NCBI GenBank assembly: GCA_033085395.1
Contig: JANQBS010000360.1
Coordinates: 1 to 33,971 of the forward strand
DNA length: 33,971 bases
Reading direction: 5' to 3'
Source: Xanthoparmelia taractica
Taxonomy: Eukaryota; Ascomycota; Lecanoromycetes; Lecanorales; Parmeliaceae
Position numbers and translations under genes: made by a program. Below the pieces are notes generated by a model. It ran no database searches, was not told where the DNA came from, and saw only the letters and a list, made by a program, of their open reading frames with translations. This document shows, piece after piece, positions 9,378-19,819 of the stretch (within the stretch, counting starts at the first letter, position 1; every line of letters begins with the position of its first letter).

Positions 9378-12300
9378 GCAGAAGACCATGAGGTCTCGGC
9401 GCGGATTAAGATGCCGGGTTTTGGGACCACCTCAGACTTTGGCAAAACAGTCTGTCATCCATTGACCATAGATAGCGCCATTTAAGTCGCCGGCTTACAC
9501 GTGAACTGCCTTAACATCTGTGCGGAGAACGAGGTGTACGTCTCGACCAAAATTGATCTTGTCCAGCCAAGTCATAACTTTCTAACAGCGAACCATGATG
9601 ACCAAGAGTGGGCCGTCTATTCAAATTTCTCGAAAACAAGCGAGATTGAGGTCATGAATGACATCTTCGTCTTTTATAGTGCCACACAGAACCTGGTAAT
9701 GATATTACTGGGTGCTCGCTTCACCAAGGTCCTCGCCACCTCCTTGACAAAAGTGCTCAACAAGGCCAACCGCTCCCGCGAAGATTCTGTCGCTCCATTC
9801 GTAATCCCAAAGCCTCACTAAGTCCCAGCAGTCAACAAAGAGCTACTCTTCTGCCGGATCAACGGAAAAGCAAGCTGCCACCTACGGAATCACTGGATGT
9901 ATTCTCTGCAGTGCAAGACCTTCTCAGCAAAGCTACCGACGTACCTAAAGCTATAGTGAAGTGCGAGTCTACACTCGAAGACTTGGGCATTGACTCGTTA
10001 ATGGTTACCGAAGTGCTGAGCGACATGCAGCAAGCCTTCGGTATTGAAATCCCTTCCGAAGCTTTCATGGCATTATCGGACGTACAAGCTCTCTGCGGCT
10101 ATCTAAACAGTAATATTGGCGGCCCGGCCGCCGAATCCCCACAGCCTATGACCGACATAAGTAGCAGCCAAGAAGACGTGGATACTCTTGCAACTGATCG
10201 CCCTTGTAATGATTCACCCGTCGATAGCCTTGTCTCGCGCTCGGCCAGATTGGTGGCAGAGCACCTTGAGGCCACGACAATTATGGCACATGAAACCTGC
10301 TTAGCCGATCAAGGTATGGACTCACAGGTTGGTGTTAATTCACTCAACGATATCGAAAAGACTCTTGGCACGCGTGTTCAAATGGAGCAGATGAGCGTGG
10401 AGTCTACATTTCGTGATTTGTGCAATTTAGTACTACCAGAAAGACAGACACAGAAGGCCCATCCGGAGGCTGGAAGTCCAGAAAATGCTCAACAGATCCA
10501 ACAAGTGGAGCAGAATCGACCGGAGACTGGCACAAAGCCTGCCACGCTGACAAACACTCAACACGCCTGTGAAGCCATTAGATACGACTATAAAGACTAT
10601 GCTGTTGAAACAGGTTTCCCGACATTTTGGTCGCAATGTTTTCCGGCGCAAGCACAGCTCGTGGTTGCCTACGTTATAAAGGCATTCGCAAGTCTGAAAT
10701 GCCCACTCGAGTTACTAAATCCGGGGGAAAAGCTGCCTACCACTTAATACCAGGAAAAATATAAGCTTCTTATTGATCAATTATTCGAATTCCTGATTGA
10801 CGCTTCCCTAGTATCTCGTTCGGAGAGCTCTTTCGTCCGGACAGCGGAAACGTTGACCCGACACCTTCTAACCAGCTCCTCGAGCAGATCCTGCAAGACT
10901 TTCCACAGCATGCTTCAGAGCACAAGCTCATACACATCACCGGAAATTGGCTAGCAGATTTGTCTTGCAGCTTCTGTTCCGAAGTAAAGAAAACAAGGAT
11001 CTTTTGGAAGATGTCTATACCGGTGGACCAATGTACGCTGCCATCACTCACCAATTAGGAAGGATTTTTGAGAAGACAATTGTCAGTGTCCAGGGCAAAG
11101 TCAACATCCTAGAGCTTAGAGGAGGCACGGGAGGTACAACGAAGTATATTCTCAATCATCTGACTCGTCTCAACGTTGACTTCACTTACACCTTCACCGC
11201 TATCTCTGGATCTCTTGTTGCGGCTGCCAAAAAGAATTTTGCTGGCTACAAGGATGTCGAATACAAAACCATTGACATTGAAAAAAGACCTGATCAATCC
11301 CTAGTGGGAAGATACCACGCCATCATATCCACTAACTGTATTCATGCCACCAAAGATCTGACAGAGTCTTCGGCCAATATTTTAAGTATGCTTCGACCCC
11401 ATGGTTTCGTCTCCTTAGTCGAGTTCACAAGAATTCTATTCTGGTTTGATCTCGTCTTTGGCCTTCTCGACGGCTGCTGGTTCTCCAATGATGGCCGCAA
11501 ACATGCGCTTGCCGACGAACGCTTCTGAAAAAGCAGCGTGAAACGCGCCGGCTTCAAGCATGTTACCTGGACTTGGGGTGGATTCCCTGAGGCCAACACT
11601 CTCCGCATCATTACCGGGTTCTCCAAGGCCAACGAGCTCGAATCCCGGACAACACAAGTCTACATGGGGACCTTTGAATTTGAAGAAGCGGAGCGGATTT
11701 CAATGTGTGCGGATATCTATTATCCCCCTGTATCAGAGATACAAAAGCGGAAGTCCTGGCCAGTTGGTACGAGACTCTCTTCCCATAACATACAGCGGTG
11801 CTGACCGTACAAACAGCTCTTATGATTCACGGTGGCGGCCATGTAATGCTCTCTCGTAGAGACGTCTGGCCTAAGCGAACTCAGCTCCTTATAGGAAACG
11901 GTCGCTTGCCCGTCAGCATCTACTATAGGCTGTGCCCAGAAGTCAACATTGTCGAGGGTCCTATGACTGACGTCTGCGATGGGCTACAATAGGTGCGAAA
12001 CACGCTACCACAGATGAATCTCAAATACCCAGATCTGAAGATTGATGGGGAGAATGTCATTGTTGTGAGTTGGTCAACCGGGGGGACTCTCGCGATGTCC
12101 CTAGCCTGGTCTTCCGTCCAAAGGGGCATCAAACCGCCCGACGCCATTCCGGCGTTCTACTGCCCTACAAACTATCTTGCGGAGTGTATGAAGCCGACAT
12201 ATCCATTCCCCGTGAAAGCGTTGATCTGAACTGACGAATCCACGGGCAGGTTGGAAGCAACCCAATTACCCTGAAGACTCTGCAGCAGCCGCAAACAGCA

Positions 12301-12877
12301 CTTACGATGTGCTCGAAGGCGTCCAGGACAAAGCATTCAGTGACCGCCTTTCCCTAATTCCCGGCCCACAGTTGACCTAAACATAGACGCGCTTCCCAGA
12401 TCACAAGCTACAATGTCCCGCCCCAATACTTGGAAGTCGGCGGCTGGATGTCGCCCTCTGACCCTCGCTCCCGCATCGTCCTGCACATGAACTGGAAAGG
12501 CCAAACCCTCCCCATCCTCCTCATCGGTCTTCCGTCCAAATCCGCCTCCGTCCGCCAAAGCACAAACGTCGGCACTGATTTCACCAATCTTGCCCAGCCC
12601 GACGACGAACAAATCGCTTCCATAAGTCCGCTGGGCCCAGGTACAAAGGAACACATATCGCACGCCTACATACCTGATCCATGGCACCCGAGACGATTTG
12701 ATTCCGTGGCAGCAGAGCCAGGAATTCAGAGATGCGTTGGAGGCGAAGGGGGTGCAGGCGGGGCTGGGGGTTGGGGAGGGAGGAGCGCATTTGTTCGACT
12801 TGTATCGGGATCCGGATGGGAGAGGTTGGGTCATCAAGCCGAAGACAGGAAACATGGAACCGAGCAGCAGCAGGTAA
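9378..12877 (+). pseudogene. non-reducing polyketide synthase 3' fragment: PT-ACP-ACP-CMeT-TE
   Basis: Iterative type I PKS of the C-methylating, esterase-terminated group (methylorcinaldehyde / 3,5-dimethylorsellinate synthase type). Readable pieces in order: product-template end (HVNCLNICAENEVYVSTKID and following, 9378-9770); ACP1 with LGIDSL, phosphopantetheine serine codon 9995-9997; a second ACP with GMDSQ, serine codon 10322-10324; C-methyltransferase (YDYKDYAVETGFPTFW, ELRGGTGGTTKYI, NCIHATKDL; about 10560-11660); alpha/beta-hydrolase terminal domain (CADIYYPP, HGGGH at about 11828, SWSTGG at 12068-12085, HGTRDDLIPW at about 12680, then AHLFDLYRDPDG). Lesions: TAA 9483, frame change near 9790, TAA 10745, frame change near 10930-10950, TGA 11526, frame change near 11770, TAG 11990, TGA 12227 and more. 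SAT, KS and AT are absent on both sides of the retrotransposon, so it is truncated as well as interrupted. Confidence 0.92.
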
Positions 12878-13282
12878 CGAGGCCTAGATGTTCAGCTCAA
12901 CAAGGTCCTAGCTAGCTTGTCCTACTTCTACCTCGTTCGTCTAATCGGTCGAATGATAGGCGCGCTAAGTAAGTTCCGAGAGTCCGAGGCGATCATCTAT
13001 TTGTCATCTTCCTCCTCATCTTCAGTCATCTACACAATACGTTACCTTTTCCTTCTTACATCCTCGCATGTCTGTGCCCCCCCGTTCCCTCATTCTCTTT
13101 GTGCTCGCGTTCTCAATTATCTACATGTTCTTTCTTGATACCACCCTTAAGAGATTCTGTTATTGAAACAGCAAGCCAAATTCCTGTCACCGATCTTGTC
13201 ACCAATCTTGTCACCGATCTTATATTCTTCAATCTCACCCCCACTTTCAGCTTCAGCTTCACCTCTCTTTCCTGTAGGAAAA
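12878..13282 (+). promoter_or_regulatory. pyrimidine-rich 5' region of the MDR gene
   Basis: CT-rich DNA (strongest 13000-13130 and 13225-13275) as is common ahead of fungal starts. CCTGTAG at 13271-13277 looks like a 3' splice site just before the ATG, so a leader intron is possible. No TATA box stands out. Confidence 0.4.
13186..13221 (+). repeat. 12-bp tandem repeat, three units
   Basis: Three head-to-tail copies of GTCACCRATCTT; the middle copy has A where the others have G. It lies in the leader of the MDR gene. In the ORF frame it would encode repeated ILSP, but the protein family starts downstream. Confidence 0.8.
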
Positions 13283-14278
13283 ATGGCAGCGAGTTCGATG
13301 AAGACGATGCGAGCTGCAGTAGTACACAAGCCAGGCGGACCCGAGTCCATTATCCTTGAGCAGCGTCCCATCCCCGTCCCTGAAAAGGGCTGGGTGCTCA
13401 TCCGTGTTCACGCATTCGGCCTCAACAGAGCTGAGATGTTTACACGTCAAGGTCATTCACCCGGCGTTCAACTCCCACGCATCCTTGGAATCGAGGCCAC
13501 AGGCGTCGTCGTGGCCGCTCCAGGAGGCGAATTCAACGAGGGCGCCGTTGTAGCCGCTGTTATGGGTGGTATGGGCCGTCAATTCGACGGCGGATATGCA
13601 GAGTACACCTGTGTGCCGGCAGCCCAGGTCCAGGTGATGGAGGCAGAAGGCCTCAGCTGGAAAATCTTGGGGGCGCTACCAGAAATGGTGCATACGGCGT
13701 GGGGCGCGTTGTTCTCATCATTGCTGTTGAAGAAGGGGGAGAAGTTGTTGGTGAGAGGTGGATCGTCGTCGGTGGGCTTGGCCGCTGCGGCGATTGCGAA
13801 ACAACATGGCGCCTTCGTTGTCTCTACGACTCGCAGCGAGAGTCGAGTAAAGCTGCTCCATGATAGCGGCGCACATGAGGTGTTTATTGACAATGGTTCT
13901 CTTGCCGAGGAAGCCCGTAAACGTTACCCGGACGGGTTCGATAAAGTTCTGGAGCTTGTAGGTGCCACGACGCTTGCAGACTCGCTGAAGGTAACGAAGA
14001 AGAATGGGGTGGTGTGCACTGCTGGTATTGTAGGAGGCAGTTGGGTACTTCCTGAGTTTGCGCCTAATGCCATAATTCCAAGCGGCGTCTTTCTGACATC
14101 CTACTCGAGCTCCAGCGAGGTCTTCTCAGCAGAGCCGCTAAATCGAGTGGCACGGGCGATTAAAGACGGTACCATGCATATCCCAATCAAGACGTGGAGA
14201 CTTCATCAGATCGTGGAGGCGCATGCCGTGATGGACGAAAGCACTGCAGAAGCCAAAATGGTTGTTCTGATCGACTAG
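13283..14278 (+). CDS. MDR superfamily NAD(P)-dependent oxidoreductase, quinone-oxidoreductase type
   Basis: Intact single-exon gene of 331 residues, ATG at 13283. An in-frame ATG at 13163 would add 40 low-complexity residues from the tandem repeat; I prefer 13283 because the family motif MRAAVVHKPGGPE follows it at once. The N-terminal GroES-like fold (GWVLIRVHAFGLNRAEMFTR, PRILGIEATGVV) precedes a Rossmann domain (LLVRGGSSSVGLAAAAIAKQ). The zinc-binding cysteines of alcohol dehydrogenases are missing, as in quinone oxidoreductases and trans-acting enoyl reductases. It would reduce quinones or activated double bonds with NADPH in the cytosol. It lies 400 bp after the PKS remnant in the same direction; a role in that pathway is possible but unproved. 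Confidence 0.9.
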   Translation: MAASSMKTMRAAVVHKPGGPESIILEQRPIPVPEKGWVLIRVHAFGLNRAEMFTRQGHSPGVQLPRILGIEATGVVVAAPGGEFNEGAVVAAVMGGMGRQFDGGYAEYTCVPAAQVQVMEAEGLSWKILGALPEMVHTAWGALFSSLLLKKGEKLLVRGGSSSVGLAAAAIAKQHGAFVVSTTRSESRVKLLHDSGAHEVFIDNGSLAEEARKRYPDGFDKVLELVGATTLADSLKVTKKNGVVCTAGIVGGSWVLPEFAPNAIIPSGVFLTSYSSSSEVFSAEPLNRVARAIKDGTMHIPIKTWRLHQIVEAHAVMDESTAEAKMVVLID

Positions 14279-14760
14279 TCATGCTCCCTGCTCTGGACTG
14301 ATCTCCTAGCACTTGTTGCATCACCCCGGTGGGTTATCAATGGCCAACGCTATCCCATCACACTAAAAATCTAAAATATTAGCGATTAGATACAATATAA
14401 TTAAAAAATATTATACACAATACAGGTTCGACACGGTCAGGAAAGACGATTGGGACGTCATCACTTGCTCAGTGAGCAGCAACATGGATGCGAGTAGCAT
14501 ATGTGGAGAAGTGGTTCAACTCTAGTGCGTGAGCAGCAATCAAGCCACGGATGTGTTCGAGGATCCCGTGCCGTACGACTGATCAGAGCCTAAGGCAGTA
14601 TCCCAGTGTAGTATAACGCCAATACCTCCTGCATCTCGCTACACCCGAAACCAAAAGATAGCTTGTCGAGGTGCGGAATGTTGAAGCAGGATGACACCTT
14701 CCGTTACGGCTCTCTACGAGCTATAACGGAATTCGGGAGCATGAGCCAACCTCTCCCTAC
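14279..14760. other. intergenic region between convergent genes
   Basis: Carries an AT-rich patch at 14364-14425. I see no gene. The 3' ends of the MDR and thioesterase transcripts should lie here. Confidence 0.5.
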
Positions 14761-15273
14761 TTATAGCTTCGCCTTGACCAAGAAGCCCTCCGCAGAAGCA
14801 TGGACCCCCCCTCGTCCGTCCTCAATGGTCGACTTGATCCAAAGTTTCCTCCCTTGTGGAGCCTTATCCACCCAAGCTCGGCAAACAACCACGGCAGGTG
14901 TGCGGACGGGCTTCTGAAAGGTCGTCATGATCGTGATCGTCGCGTAATTGACCTTCAGCTCCTGGTGGACCACCTCGTGCAAGATGGCGTCAAAGATGAG
15001 CAATAGCACGCCGCCATGACACACACCTGGCCAACCATTGAGACCAGGGCCAAGCGAGGTGAGCCAGCGTACCTCTCCGCCCGTCGAGGCACCAGCAGGC
15101 GGCCCCTTGTAGAAGGGGAGGAAGCCCCTGATTGTCCGATCGGTCCATAAGATCTCCCGGAAGATCTCGACGGGGCTCTCCTCGCGAGGCGCTTGTGGTT
15201 TCCATGACGGATCAGATATGATTTCTTGACACCAGGGTTCTTTGAAGTCGTCGAGAGCTTCTGCGCGTCGCAT
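14761..15273 (-). CDS. hot-dog fold thioesterase (PaaI/4HBT-like)
   Basis: Intact single-exon protein of 170 residues, ATG at 15273. The core reads GLNGWPGVCHGGVLLLIFDA, the HGG signature of 4HBT/PaaI thioesterases, followed by FQKPVRTPAVVVCRAWV, KLWIKSTIEDGRGGVHA and a final AEGFLVK strand, which fits the fungal single-domain members of 160-250 residues. It likely hydrolyses an acyl-CoA thioester in the cytosol or an organelle; no targeting sequence is obvious. It converges with the MDR gene and may either belong to the decayed polyketide neighbourhood or be an unrelated lipid enzyme. Confidence 0.88.
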   Translation of the reverse strand: MRRAEALDDFKEPWCQEIISDPSWKPQAPREESPVEIFREILWTDRTIRGFLPFYKGPPAGASTGGEVRWLTSLGPGLNGWPGVCHGGVLLLIFDAILHEVVHQELKVNYATITIMTTFQKPVRTPAVVVCRAWVDKAPQGRKLWIKSTIEDGRGGVHASAEGFLVKAKL

Positions 15274-16376
15274 TGTGCCTGTGCTGACAATAAGTCTCGG
15301 GTTCGATGCGAATCTTGAGAGTGGGTGACTTATGGAGGAGCGCGTCCAACTGCCCAGCGTAGAGATTAAGAGAGTGAGCTCTGTCGCCTATGAAAGATTG
15401 CGACTACGTAAGGGGATCCGAGACGATTGACGAATACTATCACAACAAAAGTCCAGAAGGTGGAATTGTCTCCGGGGCATCCTACTGCCCGAAAGTACTT
15501 ATGAGCCAACAAAACGCCTGGAGTATATGCGACGCGCTACTTCTACTCGGTAAGGACAGAGCGGACACATTGTGCATATGCAATGTCTTCATTCAGTGGA
15601 GGAAAACTACTCCCCGTCTCAGCTCGGTCTCGGTCTGAAGCAAGGTTCGGAGTTACCAAGTACCCCTGACCCCCAGTTGATTTAGGCATATAGAAGTATA
15701 CTTGTACTTTCTCAGTATATACCTGGTAAAAGATTTAATATGAAAGGGATGGCGCATCTCCTGCAGACTAAAAGTCGCCGATTTGCAAGTTCTTGCTGGG
15801 TAAATATGCATAGTGACAATTAATTAGTAAGAAGGACCAATCGAGTATTTTTTACGCATGGAGATCAGTTGAAGCTAGAACGACTCAGCTCGGGTTATAT
15901 GCAAACCCAGGTAGGCTATACATATGCAGTACCTTAGTGGTAACAGATTAGAGGTTCATAAGAATCCCCGCCGAACCCTTTCTTACGCCTACGGTTCCGT
16001 ACGATTAATACTTACCTCGGTACCTTTTCCGCGCAGACCTTTAGGTATAAAAGGGTATACGAAGGACAGAGGTTGAACATTCAGCTTATTTGTTCTTTCC
16101 ATAGTAGATAAGTTAGCGGTAGGTCAAATGTATTAGAAAATTATAAAAAGTATGTAATGAAAGGCGATAGCTGAGGATAAAGTTAATGCACACAAGCAAG
16201 GCTGAAGTGGCCATCGGCCGCATCAGCCTTGGTAGTCAACCAGTCGATAGGTATTCCGTCAGGAAGCCAGGTTGATACATCTACCAACCATCCATAGCCA
16301 CGTCTTCTAGCATCCCCTTGGTCCGAATTGGGATTAGACTCTTGAGTAGCCCGGCCAATTTGACTCTAATATCTAG
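15274..16376. other. intergenic region, no recognisable gene
   Basis: A plus-strand frame of 82 codons at 15390-15638 has no family resemblance and unconvincing composition. The rest is frequently interrupted. A 9-bp inverted repeat occurs at 16197-16231. Confidence 0.45.
16197..16231. repeat. short inverted repeat
   Basis: Perfect 9-bp arms CAAGGCTGA (16197-16205) and TCAGCCTTG (16223-16231). The 17-nt spacer contains GGCCATCGGCC, itself a small palindrome. It could form a cruciform; no function is known. Confidence 0.6.
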
Positions 16377-16781
16377 TTGGAAAACAATGTCGACGGTGGT
16401 CGCTCAGCTACCTGTCAACGACAGATTCAGTATAATAGGCTCTATCGGGTGCTGGGATCTCCACAAATTTCGTCGCGATTATTCAAGTCCTAGGAACCAG
16501 CACTTACTGGAGATGAAGCTCCTATCAAGACTGGTGGCATAAACCCTTTAGCGGATGAGATACACGTGTCTCTCGTACACGCCAAAGAGATGCCACCACT
16601 TTCACTAGATCTGGATCCTACGAACAAGTACCTCGAGATCTCTCTTGTTGGAACGTGTGTAGCCGACCAGACAAGTTTTTTCCTGAGCACATGGGGTCAG
16701 CCGAGTGTGCTCGTCCAGATCGGGACTCTGAATCCAAAGCGGGTAAAAGGTGGAAGAGTCAGAATCGTTCGCCTGTAGTCG
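16377..16781 (+). pseudogene. coding-like remnant, family unknown
   Basis: One frame stays open for about 38 codons (16377-16490), meets a TAG at 16491, then stays open for about 95 codons to 16778. The second part reads protein-like (ADEIHVSLVHAKEMPPLSLD, then LVGTCVADQTSFFLSTWGQP) but I recognise no domain. It may be an exon of an unknown gene, a decayed gene or chance. Confidence 0.2.
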
Positions 16782-16909
16782 ATGGTGCTGAAGCTATGAA
16801 ACTTGATGATGATAGTAGCATCAGAAGTAATGAGCTCATAAGCAGCTGATGACTACTCGAACAAAGCATCTGTCGCTGTTTGCGTCAGAGGTGCTATCGT
16901 GCTTGAACG

Positions 16910-19578
16910 TTAGAGGTAACTTCGCAGCGTCGAGATCTCCTGGCTGACAGCTTCATTGCTTTTCAAAGTCGTCACACTCCCCCTCTGTGCGATGTCAACT
17001 AACTCCACTATATCTTTAGGCTTCTCTTTCGTAAGACCGGCCATGAGCACACCTAGAAAGGTGTCACCAACACCGTTGACGCTGACAACCCTATCGCTCG
17101 ACACAGTCTCCACAGCCGGGAACAGCCGCATGTAGACGCCACCAACAACATTGTTGCCGTCAGTCGAACGAGAAAGAACATAAGGGGCAGCATCTGAACA
17201 AGTCAAACGATCGTCTCCTGACTGAAGCATCTGGGTCATGAGGACCCCGCGCTCACCCATTGTGGTCAAAATGCAGGGGATGAACGGTAATAAACGAATG
17301 CTTTGCTGTGGAGCTCCTTGGTCGACCAGTGAGTTGTTTGTGACGGACACAAGCTTGTCTCGGGATCCTGTACTCGATAACCCTAGAGAATTAATTGCCC
17401 GCCACCAGTCTTCTCTATCGAAAAGACCAGCATCGCTCGCAGCATCGTGCATTGAAGACAGCTCTAAGGCATTAGGAGTGGCCAGGCTGATCAAATGATT
17501 CGGTACGGCTGCTACACTAGCATTGCTTTGAAGTTGCGCTGGGAACGCCCTCCTCGACTTTGCTGCAGAAACTGGCTCATATGCAACCTTTACTTCCGAA
17601 GCTTTAGCTGCGTCGAGCCATTTTCGAAGCGTACTCGAATGCCAGTTTGCATCTACTACAAGCCATTTCGGCTTACAAACCCCAAAGTGAGGTTTCCAGA
17701 GAGAATTGAAATCTTCACTGGTATCTTCTAATATGTTCATGTCTGCCATTGCTAGCACCATGTGCTTCTGCGCATCGTTGACTGCGACATATTGCGCAGT
17801 CTGGGACCCCGGACCATTCGTTTGGATACCAGCGGTCTGCAAACCTCGTTCAGTCAGAAGCTTGAGGGCAGCGGAACCGGCAACGTCGTCTGCAACGCTG
17901 CTACAGAGGCGTACCGAAGTCCCTAGATAATGTAGGGCAGTTGCGATATTCTGGCCAACGCCACCTAATGTTTGAGTGATAGAAGCTGGATTGGACGTAT
18001 GGAGCTGTGGCTGGCTTGACAGACTCTCGGTAGGAGACCGGATGTAGTCACAAGAAAGATCTATTGCCAAGCTGCCAGCAACGAGGACATCTGCTGTGTC
18101 AGAGAGTGGGGAAGCTGGGCGAATAGCACTAGAAGAGGTGTGCAATAATTGTGCAGCTTCTGCATCAGGAGGACTTTTTGGGTTGCTAGCCCTACTGTGG
18201 TGGACGGGAGATGTGGCGGTCCTGGCGAGTCTCGCTTTTAGCTGAAGAGATTCGCGACTTCGTGACTATGCTCTTACCAATCCTGTCGTCTCTGTCTCAA
18301 CTTCGATAGGTGGACAGCCATTCTCGACCCACGAGCAACGTTGGCCTCCACCAAGGCCCTGTTCGCTGTGACTGATTCTCCCTTTGTGATTTCGCGAATG
18401 CGCTTTAAGATGAAGGGGGTGTTTTCGCTCCCCGTGAACCCATACTTTCGTGCATCATGGATCGCTTGGGCAATGACTGTATCCATGTCCTTTTTCGTGA
18501 TTGAGTACTTGGCGGGGATTGGATTCGCAAACAGAAGACCGGATGTGAGAGATAATTGTTGCTGCGCATCTAGGAAGACATTGACTTAGAGCTGCACTTT
18601 CGAATGCACCCAGTGCGAGAGATTGAAGGCGGAGAAGGATCCACTTACGTATCATAGCTGCGGCTTCCTCCTCGTTTTTGATGGTCGCCGGACTTCGACT
18701 ACCGCTGTCCCTTGTCCAGAATGCGGGAAAATCAACCTCTTGGTCACGACCGTCTGCAAAGGTGGCTACACAGACGCCTTGGGTTTCGAGGTATTCCAGC
18801 GTTCGCGGTATGTCTAGGAAGCTTTTACAGCCACTGCTAACCACAGCCATCCTGGTACGACCTAGCTCGGTAAGGTCTGCACTAATGTCCATGGAGCTCT
18901 CACCACCGCTATGTACACCACCAAGGCCACCGGTGGCGAAGACATTGATACCAGCTAAGTGGGCAAGGACCATGGTACCAGATACAGTGGTGCCTCCATT
19001 AAGTTTTCGACCTGCGACTCCCTAGCAGTCCCTAATAAGTACGTTCCTTAAGCACAATTGTACCGGTAATAATGAAATGAGGGTATTACCAGTCCACATA
19101 TGAAAGCTAAATCTCTTCTTGAAATTTTCTTTGTGTCAGATTTCCCCGCTGACGCGGTAAGTTCAATGAGTTCTTCTGCCTCAAGTCCAACGCGAGCAAC
19201 GCCATTTAGAACGCCAACTGTAGCCGGAATGCCTCCATTGACACGAACGACGGACTCCAGATGAGAGGCTAAGGCGACGTTCTCCGGGTATGGAAAGCCT
19301 GCTCATTGAATTAGGTCTTGCATGGAACAGCTCTACGTTTAGATTTTTCCACCATGCGTGTAGATAGTAGTCTCGAGGGCTACCACCGGTTGCTGGGTCT
19401 CGATGGCCTCTCTGACTTCCTCGGAAACCTTGATGACAGGGTTGCCTTGACCCACGTTACAATGAGCGTGACGGTAATTTTGAAAGACTACGTTTCTTCT
19501 CACAGAAGAGACCCTCGCTTGGCATCTTGAGATGGATGGAAGGGCAGTCACATTTCGATACAGATTGTTCAAAGCCAT
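16910..19578 (-). CDS. pseudouridine-5'-phosphate glycosidase / pseudouridine kinase fusion
   Basis: Bifunctional pseudouridine-catabolism enzyme: the C-terminal PfkB-type kinase makes pseudouridine 5'-phosphate and the N-terminal IndA/PsuG domain splits it to uracil and ribose 5-phosphate. Exons 19578-19353, 19298-19090, 19021-18649, 18569-18278 and 18221-16910 join in frame to 803 residues. Introns are 54, 68, 79 and 56 nt; the first has the weak donor GTGGAA. PsuG motifs: VVALETTIYTHGFPYPENVA, GRKLNGGTTVSGTM, GTMVLAHLAGI, TGGLGGVHSGGESSMDISAD, NTPFILKRI, NRALVEANVARG. Kinase motifs: VAGSLAIDLSCDY, GGVGQNIATALHYLG and the catalytic NGVGDTFLG (GVGD instead of the usual GAGD, aspartate kept). 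The first 40 residues are rich in Arg/Asn without acids, so mitochondrial import is plausible. E. coli has the two activities as separate proteins. Confidence 0.93.
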
Positions 19579-19819
19579 GCGCTTCCGGCTTATCAGGCAA
19601 GGTTGTCAAGCCTTTGACGAGCCCTCCAAGGGCCGGTGACTATAGTCGTTTAAACACCGATGCCCGCTAAACCCTATTAGTATGTCCAACCAGTCGGCGT
19701 TTCCATATTCCGATCTGTAGGGCTGAATGGTAGTACCGCCAAAAGGACACGACTGAGCGACATCCATCTCAAGTTTCAAGCTCCCTCCCCGAGCGAATGA
19801 ATTTGAAGACCACTCGATC

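Noticed and set aside
12337..12915. Long frames on both strands near 12.4-12.9 kb
   Set aside because: They are shifted frames of the PKS terminal hydrolase; the true frame gives HGTRDDLIPW and AHLFDLYRDPDG.
15390..15638. Plus-strand 82-codon frame
   Set aside because: No domain, no conserved start context, unconvincing composition.
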